Source of the DNA: Holosporales bacterium
GTDB lineage: Bacteria > Pseudomonadota > Alphaproteobacteria > RUG11792
Length of the DNA: 7,057 nt
Assembly (NCBI GenBank): GCA_031267075.1
Contig: JAIRZU010000007.1
Coordinates: 1-7,057, forward strand
Direction: 5' to 3'
The notes under the pieces are model-generated. The model searched no databases. It saw nothing but the letters and a program-made list of their open reading frames with translations, and was not told the DNA's origin. The position numbers and the translations under genes are program-made. Positions 1 through 5,941 of the stretch are shown here, one piece after another. The first letter of the stretch is position 1, and every line of letters begins with the position of its first letter.

Positions 1-363
1 TTTTCTTCAGAAATGCGATAGTGCATTGTGGCTCGAGTAGTGGTGTTTAATATAACTGCTTGTGCCACAGTTTTGTTTGTAATTCAACTACTTAGAGAAT
101 TTTTTCCTAACGAGACCTAGGAACTTGCTGCAGCCTGTTTCGAATTGGAATAATCTCACTTACGATACTTAGCAGGTTCCTAAAATGGGGCATTGTCGTG
201 GTAGTGTAAGGTGTAGGGAGAGGATGTTTGTATAGTGTAGCTTGGCGTCATTTCTCACGATAGGTTATGGTTGAAATTTCCGCATGGCTTTCGTCTTCTA
301 ATCAATATCGATTGATTGTACCAATGTTCTGCATGAATGAGTTTGTAGATTTGTAATAAATTA
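1..363. other. non-coding leader region, no gene seen
   Basis: All plus-strand frames are broken by frequent stops and I see no RNA gene. An ORF that can be drawn on the minus strand here is a shadow of the regulator gene that follows. The only ordered signal is the short palindrome at 300-317. The first 250 bases could be a decayed intergenic region, but nothing identifies an ancestor. Confidence 0.5.
300..317. promoter_or_regulatory. palindrome upstream of the Lrp/AsnC gene, possible autoregulatory operator
   Basis: Seven-base arms AATCAAT and ATTGATT flank a four-base centre (ATCG), 46 bases before the regulator's start codon. Lrp/AsnC proteins commonly bind AT-rich imperfect palindromes of about 15 bp and repress their own genes, so an operator role is a reasonable inference. 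The site does not match the E. coli Lrp consensus closely, and no convincing -35/-10 pair could be placed around it. Confidence 0.3.
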
Positions 364-849
364 ATGGCTAAGTTAGATGTTATCGATAAAATGATTCTGG
401 CGACTGTCCAGAAGAGCGGGAGGATGACTAATGTTGAACTTTCTGCAACAGTTGGAATCTCGGCACCACCTTGCCTCAGGCGATTGAAGCTTTTGGAAAC
501 AGCGGGGATTATTACGGGGTACCATGCAGAGATAAACCGCGATGTGCTCGGATATACGATCTTCGCAATCTGCATCGTATCGATCTCCCAACAGTCCTAC
601 AAGAACGTAAAACACTTCATCAAAATTATCTCTGGAATGCAGAATGTAAGATCATGTCTTTCAACTGTAGGGGGGGAATTTTTTGCATTAACGATTGTGG
701 CGAAAGATTTGAATGAATACAACAAGGTGCTGACAACCGACCTGCAAGGCAGCAATATCGTTGCCAGCATAAAGTCGTTTATCCTCGTGAATGAACACAA
801 GAAGGAAGTTGGAATACCAATCGATTGCACTTCTGAAAACGACGGGTAA
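364..849 (+). CDS. Lrp/AsnC family transcriptional regulator
   Basis: The product is 161 residues, the normal length for Lrp/AsnC regulators, which bind DNA as dimers or octamers and usually sense amino acids. Residues 4-64 form the N-terminal winged helix-turn-helix. It begins LDVIDKMIL, has the helix pair TNVELSATVG and SAPPCLRRLKLLE at about 22-45, and ends with the usual GIITGYHAEIN. Residues 66-148 form the RAM ligand-binding domain, with the typical TVGGEFFALTIVAKDLNEY stretch at 101-119. The start ATG fits the family N-terminus, but no strong Shine-Dalgarno sequence precedes it. The gene stands alone. The amino-acid transporter operon 1.7 kb downstream is a possible target, though this is not shown. 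A run of seven Gs (670-676) followed by six Ts lies inside the RAM domain and is a potential slippage site. A short minus-strand ORF overlaps its 3' end. The family call is secure; the specific effector is unknown. Confidence 0.93.
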   Translation: MAKLDVIDKMILATVQKSGRMTNVELSATVGISAPPCLRRLKLLETAGIITGYHAEINRDVLGYTIFAICIVSISQQSYKNVKHFIKIISGMQNVRSCLSTVGGEFFALTIVAKDLNEYNKVLTTDLQGSNIVASIKSFILVNEHKKEVGIPIDCTSENDG

Positions 850-1051
850 CCTCGACCATTATCCCGCACATTCTCATCAAATTCAATCGGCCCAGTGAGG
901 GACTGCTATCGCCGGTGGTATGCCAGAGGCTCGCTTGTTGAGGTCTGCAGTGCGTTTCGCCTCTAGACCCGTTACCGTACTTGCTCCCGTACACACCTGA
1001 GCAGAGGGCCATTAGTGTCACTGTTGCTATCAGGGTTCTTCTATTACGCAC
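779..1051 (-). pseudogene. short secreted ORF or decayed third paralog, divergent from the first secreted-protein gene
   Basis: On the minus strand a GTG start at 1051 is preceded by GGAG (1058-1061) at the ideal six-base spacing. An in-frame ATG at 1057 directly abuts the GGAG and is a poorer start. The encoded N-terminus, MRNRRTLIATVTLMALCSG followed by VYGSK, is a classic signal peptide and resembles that of the gene at 6130, which also ends VYGS. The DNA shortly after it reads TCTAGAGGCG, similar to the TCTAGAGAG that opens the AG tracts of the two paralogs. The remaining ~60 residues match nothing I recognise, and the ORF runs 71 bases into the 3' end of the Lrp-type gene. This suggests the original gene body has been lost. 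A weak promoter, TTGCAT-N17-TAGAAC on the minus strand, lies about 40 bases upstream of the start. It could be a remnant of a third family member or a genuine small secreted protein. Confidence 0.35.
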
Positions 1052-1172
1052 TATCATCTCCGTCTCACACCCCGCATGCCAGGTTCTACCATATCAAATT
1101 ACAAGATGCAATAGCTTTGCGAAATACTGTGTGAGTTCCTATGAGGCTACCCCCCATCCCACACGGCGTCAA

Positions 1173-1202
1173 ATTATTTTTACGCCCATGTGCAAAAATA
1201 AT
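1173..1202. promoter_or_regulatory. 9-bp perfect dyad, operator or RNA hairpin (copy 1)
   Basis: ATTATTTTT (1173-1181) and AAAAATAAT (1194-1202) are perfect reverse complements around a 12-base spacer containing ACGCCCATGTG. The second copy at 6023-6055 keeps the arms and has an 11-base spacer. No run of Ts follows the right arm, so it is unlikely to be an intrinsic terminator. A binding site for a dimeric regulator is the simplest reading; an RNA hairpin in a long leader is the alternative. Confidence 0.5.
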
Positions 1203-1210
1203 CTCATCCG

Positions 1211-1226
1211 TTAACTATTTTTTAAC
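1211..1226 (+). promoter_or_regulatory. CtrA-like binding box TTAA-N7-TTAAC (copy 1)
   Basis: TTAA at 1211-1214 and TTAAC at 1222-1226 are separated by exactly seven bases. This matches the full consensus known for the alphaproteobacterial response regulator CtrA. The same architecture, with a partly different spacer, occurs before the second gene (6062-6077). The box ends 55 bases before the start codon, close to where a -35 region would lie; a tentative extended -10 begins TGCTAAC near 1235. CtrA itself is not in the window, so the regulator is inferred. Confidence 0.5.
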
Positions 1227-1281
1227 CCTTCACATGCTAACCTACTTAGTAGAAATCTTTATCCTCAAGGGGAGGAAACAC

Positions 1282-2367
1282 ATGAAAAACAAACTTGTAA
1301 CATCAACACTCATTCTAGGGCTAATAGCCGGAGAGGCCTGGAGTTCTAGAGAGAGAGAGAGAGAGGTTGAAACTCCTGTAGTTGAGAGAAGTGCATCTCA
1401 GGTAGGTACGGTACTAGGCAGCCTTGCAAAGCAAACCACGCAATTAGGTACAATCAGCAAAGACATAGGCAGCATAGCGGTTGCTATAAGCGGCAGCAAT
1501 GATCCCGTAAGTGAGGGGTTGAAGCAGAGGGTTGAGGCTATTGAGAAGTTAGTTGGTCATCCGGCCGTAATCCAGGAACCCCAGCAACAAGCGACTCTAG
1601 ATCTGGAAGGAGTGGAGGAAGCTGAACCAATAACACTCATAATCCAAGCCACTGGCCTGTACCTGGCTGGCCTCCTAACAACATGGAGAACCCAGGCAAA
1701 TGAGATGGCCAATGCGATATACGAATACAGCTCAAAACCACTGAATCTACGGTGGGCCAGACCAGCCATCGTAGCATTCCTAGTTGCGAAGATCAGAACG
1801 CAATCGACGATGACAAACCCCAGTGAACTTGATGGTTCCTGGATAACGAATAATAATGGGACGAGTGGTCCCTGGACTTCTAGCCTCTACCATTGCACAA
1901 TACGATACCGTGCCACGAGAGGAAGCACGACAACCGGATGGGTCTACGTCGCGCGAACGGACCCAACCAACATAACCTACGCCGCCGCAGAACCCACTCC
2001 AGTACTCGCTGAGGGACAAGAGGCAATAGCAATGGTCAGGAGCAGACTGACAGAGCTCGAACGAAACACCATCATACAACCAGATTCTGAACTCCACATC
2101 TTGGCACACGATGGGAGGGCCCAACCCAGCAGCATGACTATTACTGATTCATTGGACACAATCCTCGCCTCGATCAGCAACGGACCACTACGGGCAGAAT
2201 CAGAATACAGGGCAGGGGGCATGAAGAGTTCGGAGCCACGCTATTGGCCCACGGAGCTACTCTGGACCCCGACCATTGATAGTGAACGACAACCGTACAG
2301 CTGGGTCACACATCGCTACCTCGACTCGCTGAACATATATAACAAGCTATACAACCCAAATGGATAG
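1282..2367 (+). CDS. predicted secreted/surface protein, phase-variable, currently in the ON frame
   Basis: The product is 361 residues and belongs to no family I recognise. I chose the ATG at 1282 because GGAGG (1271-1275) lies six bases upstream and the protein then opens with a signal peptide: MKNK, a hydrophobic core to about residue 17, then EAWSS. The frame also extends upstream to an ATG at 1141, but that part covers the conserved control block and has no Shine-Dalgarno. Residues 23-28 (RERERE) are encoded by a nine-unit AG tract (1348-1365). Next come a helical, coiled-coil-like stretch (about 38-95) ending VEAIEKLVGHPA, and a Ser/Thr/Asn- and Trp-rich body with landmarks TGLYL, TTGWVYVAR and WTPTIDSE. 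The same order of motifs occurs in the gene at 6130, so the two are paralogs. Losing or gaining one AG unit would place translation before TGA (1368) or TAG (1379). No transmembrane segment is evident after the signal peptide, so secretion or periplasmic/surface attachment is inferred. Confidence 0.8.
   Translation: MKNKLVTSTLILGLIAGEAWSSREREREVETPVVERSASQVGTVLGSLAKQTTQLGTISKDIGSIAVAISGSNDPVSEGLKQRVEAIEKLVGHPAVIQEPQQQATLDLEGVEEAEPITLIIQATGLYLAGLLTTWRTQANEMANAIYEYSSKPLNLRWARPAIVAFLVAKIRTQSTMTNPSELDGSWITNNNGTSGPWTSSLYHCTIRYRATRGSTTTGWVYVARTDPTNITYAAAEPTPVLAEGQEAIAMVRSRLTELERNTIIQPDSELHILAHDGRAQPSSMTITDSLDTILASISNGPLRAESEYRAGGMKSSEPRYWPTELLWTPTIDSERQPYSWVTHRYLDSLNIYNKLYNPNG
1348..1365 (+). repeat. 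AG dinucleotide tract, 9 units, inside the first secreted-protein gene
   Basis: Nine perfect AG units sit directly after the signal-peptide codons and are read AGA GAG as alternating Arg and Glu. Any change that is not a multiple of three units shifts the frame into TGA at 1368-1370 or TAG at 1379-1381. Short repeat tracts at the 5' end of surface-protein genes are the classic signature of slipped-strand phase variation. Confidence 0.85.
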
Positions 2368-2497
2368 TAAGCGATACAACCGCAATAGAAAGGGCCTCCT
2401 CACCAGAAGTCGTTTCTCTGTCAGCCCAAAGGAGCCCCCTCTCTCTACGCGCGTTGCCTCATCCATACACGACCGCACACATGGGCGAATATGCTAA
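2368..2497. other. intergenic gap with a possible weak stem-loop
   Basis: Nothing coding is apparent. GGGCCTCCT (2392-2400) can pair with AGGAGCCC (2430-2437) with one bulged base and a 29-base loop. No T-run follows, so this is not a convincing terminator. The first secreted-protein gene must end transcription somewhere here, probably by Rho or by read-through. Confidence 0.3.
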
Positions 2498-2527
2498 TTG
2501 ACAGCTGCGGCTGCGCCACGGTACACT
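2498..2527 (+). promoter_or_regulatory. sigma70-like promoter of the amino-acid transporter operon
   Basis: A perfect TTGACA (2498-2503) is followed after 18 bases by TACACT (2522-2527), which matches four of six -10 positions. The predicted transcript start near 2534 gives a leader of roughly 27 bases before the first gene. A small perfect dyad, GCTAA-GTG-TTAGC (2528-2540), sits across the predicted start point and could be an operator. Confidence 0.55.
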
Positions 2528-2560
2528 GCTAAGTGTTAGCTCTTTGTAGTACGAATCTTT

Positions 2561-3295
2561 ATGATCGCTATGTGGCGCGGTCTCTTAGCCGCAATCTTAT
2601 TTCTAGTCTGCGGGTGCGAGGACGACAAAACTGATGAGGCAATTACGTTTGGGACTAGCGCGGACTACCCACCATTCGAGTACTATGTGGATGGTGATGT
2701 CGCCGGCTTCGAAATCGATCTCGCGAAGGCGGTTGCCGAGAAGCTTGGGAAGAAGGCCAAGTTCAAGGACATGGCGTTTTCCTCTTTACTAACGGAACTT
2801 CAAACTGGATCCATCGACGCTGCCGTCTCAACTCTGAATGCCACAGAGGAGCGGCGCAAGAGCTACGACTTCACAGATTCATATTACAGCACTGGAGTGG
2901 CGCTTGTCTATAGGAAGGAATCTCCACCGTCAGACATGTCGGTATTGAAGGATGTAAAAGTAGCATGCCAGCTCGGCTCAGTCCCGGAGAAGTGGCTTAA
3001 AGCGAACAGGCCTGAGGCGAACTTGGTGTCGATAGATAATGTGACACAGGCTGTTGAATTTATCAAGGCTGAGCATGTGGAGGGAGCATTGCTAGATAGT
3101 ATCATTGCGATTGAATTCTGCAAGACCAACCCGACTCTCGAGTACAAGGTTTTGGACGAGAACTCAGATGATGGATTTGCGATGGCCGTGAAGAAGGGCT
3201 CTAACTTGAGAGACTCGATAAACACAGCCGTTGGAGAACTGGATGCAAGCGGCGAACTCCAAGCCCTCAAGAAGAAGTGGGGATTGGTTAAATGA
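2561..3295 (+). CDS. polar amino-acid ABC transporter solute-binding lipoprotein
   Basis: This 244-residue protein is a family 3 extracellular solute-binding protein (SBP_bac_3 type), which captures polar amino acids and delivers them to the permease encoded next door. Residues 1-18 form a lipoprotein-type signal ending VCG, with Cys19 as the likely lipidated residue. Family landmarks follow in order: YPPFEY (36-41), GFEIDLAKAVAEKLG (49-63), the substrate-contacting region ERRKSYDFTDSYYSTG, then ALLDSIIAIEF, where the conserved Asp normally binds the ligand's amino group, and a C-terminal LKKKWG. A second ATG three codons in (2570) is an equally possible start, since neither has a strong Shine-Dalgarno. 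The stop overlaps the permease start as ATGA. Ligand specificity (for example Arg, Gln or His) cannot be read reliably. Confidence 0.92.
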   Translation: MIAMWRGLLAAILFLVCGCEDDKTDEAITFGTSADYPPFEYYVDGDVAGFEIDLAKAVAEKLGKKAKFKDMAFSSLLTELQTGSIDAAVSTLNATEERRKSYDFTDSYYSTGVALVYRKESPPSDMSVLKDVKVACQLGSVPEKWLKANRPEANLVSIDNVTQAVEFIKAEHVEGALLDSIIAIEFCKTNPTLEYKVLDENSDDGFAMAVKKGSNLRDSINTAVGELDASGELQALKKKWGLVK

Positions 3296-3945
3296 GCAAT
3301 CAGCTCATTGCTGATTTTTTATACATCTGCGCCGGGGTAGCCATGACCCTAAAACTCCTACTCGGGAGTATATTGGTTGGGCTCTCCCTCGGGGTTCTGT
3401 TCGCTATTGCTAGGTACCGCAATATATGCAGAGGTGTCATCAAAGGAATCGTGTCGGTAATAAGGGGAACTCCATCTATCTTGCAATTGAGTATCGTCTA
3501 CTTCGTGATCCCGCAGGTCTACTCCTGCAAGCTCGATGTGATCACAACTGGCATCATCGCATTCGGAATCAACAGCTCCGCCTATGTTTCTGAGATACTA
3601 AGGGCTGGTATTGAGAGCCTCCCCAAAGGACAATTTGAGGCGGCGTACTCCCTTGGCATCCCACCGTTCTACATGTGGAAGGATATCATTCTCCCGCAGG
3701 TTGCTGCCAACGTCTTTCCTGCGATTGTCAATGAGACAGTAACACTGTTAAAAGAGACTGCTCTGGTAGCGACGATCGGTGGAGCCGATATCATGCGTAG
3801 ATCTCAGATCATAGCTGCAAGCCGGTATGAGTATCTAACTCCGCTGTGTGTGGCCGGGCTAGTCTACTACCTCCTCGTGCTGGTCTTAGAGTTCGCCGGC
3901 AGGGAAATAGAGAAAAGGCAGAGGCCGTATGCTAAGAATCCGTAA
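3292..3945 (+). CDS. polar amino-acid ABC transporter permease
   Basis: The 217-residue product is an inner-membrane permease of the His/Glu/Gln/Arg/opine type and would dimerise to form the channel. It has several hydrophobic segments, including residues 10-40, about 63-78, 84-100 and 182-202. The family motif RGTP is at 58-61, and the EAA loop that docks on the ATPase is at about 116-136 (EAAYSLGIPPF, then LPQ). Its start overlaps the binding-protein stop by four bases, and its end overlaps the ATPase gene by 17 bases, so translation of the three genes is probably coupled. With a single permease gene, a homodimeric transporter is expected. The length is normal for the family. Confidence 0.94.
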   Translation: MSNQLIADFLYICAGVAMTLKLLLGSILVGLSLGVLFAIARYRNICRGVIKGIVSVIRGTPSILQLSIVYFVIPQVYSCKLDVITTGIIAFGINSSAYVSEILRAGIESLPKGQFEAAYSLGIPPFYMWKDIILPQVAANVFPAIVNETVTLLKETALVATIGGADIMRRSQIIAASRYEYLTPLCVAGLVYYLLVLVLEFAGREIEKRQRPYAKNP

Positions 3946-4591
3946 CGTCAGTAAATCGTTCAGTGGCACTAAGGTCCTGGATGACATCAGCTTAGACATC
4001 GAGAAGTCTAGCATCGTCGGCTTAGCAGGGCCATCCGGAAGTGGGAAATCCACTATGTTACGCTGCCTCCAAAAGATAGAGTCTCCAGATAGTGGGGCAA
4101 TAGATTACGACTGCAACGTCGGCTTCATGTTCCAGGATTTTCAACTGTTCCCGCATATGACTGTGCTGCAGAATCTCGTATATGCTCCAGCACTGAAAGC
4201 AAGGGACAGCAAGGGTAAGTACACAACTAAGGCAATGGCCATGCTTAAAGACCTAGGTATAGAATCGAAGGCTTCTGAGTACCCCTGCACATTATCTGGT
4301 GGGCAAAAGCAAAGAGTAGCACTAGCTAGAAGCCTGATGACAGATCCCGATACGCTGCTGTGCGACGAACCCACCTCCGGTTTAGATGTCGCTACGATAA
4401 CGGATGTGATAACGTTGCTACGTGGAGTTAATCAGCTCGGAGTCACCATCATCGTCGCCTCTCACGATCTTGATTTCCTGACCGCAATTTCCGACAGGAT
4501 TATCCTGCTTAGAGATGGTAAGATAGTGACTGAGATTAGCCCACAACAGCACGATGACCCAGTAGGGTATCTGAGCACCTACTACAATTGA
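3929..4591 (+). CDS. polar amino-acid ABC transporter ATP-binding protein
   Basis: This 220-residue cytoplasmic ATPase powers the transporter. All nucleotide-binding motifs are present: Walker A GPSGSGKST (34-42), Q-loop Gln69 in MFQDFQLFPHMTV, ABC signature LSGGQKQR (122-129), Walker B LLCDEPTSGLD (143-153) and switch His179 in VASHD. It is shorter than typical members (about 240-257 residues), mainly because the stretch between Walker A and the Q-loop is compressed; no functional motif is lost. The start is supported by AGAGG (3920-3924) four bases upstream, inside the permease gene. The next gene follows after 13 bases in the same operon. Confidence 0.94.
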   Translation: MLRIRNVSKSFSGTKVLDDISLDIEKSSIVGLAGPSGSGKSTMLRCLQKIESPDSGAIDYDCNVGFMFQDFQLFPHMTVLQNLVYAPALKARDSKGKYTTKAMAMLKDLGIESKASEYPCTLSGGQKQRVALARSLMTDPDTLLCDEPTSGLDVATITDVITLLRGVNQLGVTIIVASHDLDFLTAISDRIILLRDGKIVTEISPQQHDDPVGYLSTYYN

Positions 4592-4604
4592 TCTGGAGAG
4601 ACTT

Positions 4605-5354
4605 ATGGAAGAAGACATAGAAACCCTGCATACTGAGGCGGAAGGCGGAGATGCGAATGCGCAGAATTCACTTGGTGTATGCTACGCCCTTGGTGATGGT
4701 GTGGAGCAAGATTTTGAGAAGGCTTTCCACTGGTATATGAAGAGCGCTGAGCAAGGCTATGCAATAGCACAGCTAAATGTGGCTGGCCTGTATGGCAGAG
4801 GCTACGGGACTGCTAAGGATACATCCAAGATGATGGAATGGCTTCAAAAAGCATTGGATCAAAATCTTGATATAGCGCAATGCAATATGGGGTGCCTGTA
4901 TGCAACTGGCGAGAGTGATGTGGAGCAGGATTTTGAGAAGGCTTTCCATTGGTATATGAAAGCAGCGGAGCAGGGCTATCCGGATGCTCAATACGAGATA
5001 GCAATTATGTATGAGAATGGTGAGTATGTTGAAGAGGATCATGCAGAGGCTCACAGATGGTACATGATGGCAGCGGAAGGCGGTTTGGCGATGGCACAAT
5101 TTGAGGTAGCCGCTCAATATGCCTGCGGCGTAGGAGTGGAGATAGATTATAAACAATCATTCGCATGGTGTGAAAAGGCTGCAGAGCAAGGATATGCTCC
5201 TGCCCAATTTAATCTGGGATGCATGTATTCTGATTCTTACCAAGGCGTAAAACAAGACGATGAAGAAGCCAAAAAATGGGTTACAAAATCAGCGGAGCAA
5301 GGCTACGAACCGGCGATAGACTGGCTTGCCGGCTTTAACAGCAAACTGCAGTAA
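4605..5354 (+). CDS. Sel1-like (TPR-type) repeat protein, last gene of the transporter operon
   Basis: The 249-residue product consists almost wholly of about six Sel1-like repeats of ~36 residues, beginning near residues 17, 53, 89, 126, 162 and 198. They carry the usual A-x-AQ-x-x-LG...GV-x-x-D...A-x-x-WY-x-x-AAEQGY pattern. Such repeats stack into a superhelix that binds other proteins. No signal peptide or membrane segment is visible, so it is probably cytosolic, whereas many Sel1 proteins of symbionts are secreted. GGAG (4595-4598) lies six bases before the ATG, and only 13 bases separate it from the ATPase stop, so it is almost certainly cotranscribed with the transporter. The third repeat carries a small insertion (GESD). 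Two segments of the gene are nearly identical at the DNA level (see the repeat entry). A role as adaptor or regulator of the transporter is possible but unproven. Confidence 0.9.
   Translation: MEEDIETLHTEAEGGDANAQNSLGVCYALGDGVEQDFEKAFHWYMKSAEQGYAIAQLNVAGLYGRGYGTAKDTSKMMEWLQKALDQNLDIAQCNMGCLYATGESDVEQDFEKAFHWYMKAAEQGYPDAQYEIAIMYENGEYVEEDHAEAHRWYMMAAEGGLAMAQFEVAAQYACGVGVEIDYKQSFAWCEKAAEQGYAPAQFNLGCMYSDSYQGVKQDDEEAKKWVTKSAEQGYEPAIDWLAGFNSKLQ
4700..4979 (+). repeat. near-identical DNA duplication within the Sel1 gene
   Basis: Bases 4700-4760 recur at 4919-4979, exactly 219 bases (73 codons, two Sel1 repeats) apart. Within the core, from TGGAGCA to TATATGA, only two bases differ, both synonymous or conservative, while the other repeats of the gene are far more divergent. 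This points to recent internal duplication or gene conversion, a route by which repeat number could change. Confidence 0.75.
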
Positions 5355-5556
5355 AGGCAATTGGATGTCAGGGCTGAATCCTAGAAATCTACTCTAAGTA
5401 TCGAATACTTTCCCTCAAATCTCCTTTGAGACATTTACCAGACTAGTTGATGAAGCCTGTTTAAGTACTAACCACAGTGGTGTTGTACTCTGGGTTCGCG
5501 CGCTTCCAAAGCATTATGACAGTGTGTGAATTCACACCAATCAATCAGATAGGTAA
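5355..5556. other. intergenic region with clustered hairpins, possible operon end
   Basis: Two small perfect dyads follow the Sel1 gene: AAGTAT-CGA-ATACTT (5396-5410) and CTCAAA-N5-TTTGAG (5414-5430). Neither is followed by a run of Ts, so an intrinsic terminator is only a weak possibility. Further in are ACCAC-A-GTGGT (5471-5481) and the perfect 14-base palindrome GTGTGAATTCACAC (5524-5537). I see no convincing gene. Confidence 0.35.
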
Positions 5557-5564
5557 ATGTCTCA
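5427..5564. repeat. 13-bp inverted repeat pair spanning 138 bases, possible small mobile-element remnant
   Basis: TGAGACATTTACC (5427-5439) and its exact reverse complement (5552-5564) enclose 112 bases that contain further palindromes. The sequence just inside the arms is loosely complementary as well. The size and form resemble a miniature inverted-repeat element, but no clear target-site duplication flanks it and no second copy occurs in the window. A large RNA or DNA hairpin with another role is the alternative. Confidence 0.4.
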
Positions 5565-5745
5565 TCCAAAAAGCTATCTGCAATATCTATCTCCAGCATC
5601 ACAAACCAAAACAACAATGCTCGCTGCTGTTTTAGCATATTTGTCGCTTACAAAAAATCGTGAGGCAGCCCTGGGGGCTTCGAGAGATTCAGTTTTCAGT
5701 TGGAAGCGCTGCTATGAGCCAGCACACATGGTATATTCAAATTGA
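5557..5745 (+). pseudogene. 62-residue ORF, possible N-terminal remnant of a transposase
   Basis: The frame opens with ATG inside the right arm of the 13-bp inverted repeat, preceded only by a weak AGG three bases away. Its residues 24-53 (MLAAVLAYLSL, then REAALGASRDSVFSWKRCYE) resemble the helix-turn-helix that opens many transposases, where a short turn is followed by S-x-x-S/T-V-x-x-W-x-x-R-Y. Nothing that could be a catalytic domain follows before the tRNA. It may be a truncated insertion-sequence gene or simply a chance ORF. Confidence 0.22.
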
Positions 5746-5806
5746 CATTGTATCTGTCTGTGTGGGAATATATAGGCACGTGATGAATAGCCAATTTTGC
5801 TGAAGA

Positions 5807-5834
5807 TTGCAGCTCCAGGGCTCTGCCTGATACT
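5807..5834 (+). promoter_or_regulatory. candidate promoter for tRNA-Thr
   Basis: TTGCAG (5807-5812) followed after 16 bases by GATACT (5829-5834) would start transcription about 18 bases before the tRNA. Matches to consensus are moderate. Confidence 0.3.
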
Positions 5835-5858
5835 GGGATCCATCGCATGCGTATCAAT

Positions 5859-5934
<76 letters not shown>

Positions 5935-5941
5935 CCTGTTT

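Larger units (their letters stand above)
1170..1229 (+). promoter_or_regulatory. upstream control block shared by the two secreted-protein genes (copy 1)
   Basis: This ~60-base block recurs before the second secreted-protein gene at 6022-6080, with one single-base indel and about five substitutions by eye. It contains two ordered elements at identical spacing: a dyad (1173-1202) and, eight bases later, a TTAA-N7-TTAA box (1211-1225). Sequence just outside the block is much less alike, so its conservation points to shared regulation rather than simple recent duplication. It sits between the divergent minus-strand ORF (start 1051) and the plus-strand gene (start 1282), so it could serve both. 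Confidence 0.65.

Noticed and set aside
380..389. Perfect palindrome TTATCGATAA at the start of the regulator gene
   Set aside because: It lies in codons for the family-typical VIDK segment and is short enough to occur by chance.
1141..1281. In-frame upstream extension of the first secreted-protein gene to an ATG at 1141
   Set aside because: It covers the control block conserved before the other paralog, lacks a ribosome binding site, and would bury the signal peptide 47 residues into the protein.
2392..2438. GGGCCTCCT / AGGAGCCC stem as a terminator of the first secreted-protein gene
   Set aside because: The loop is 29 bases, the stem has a bulge and no T-run follows.
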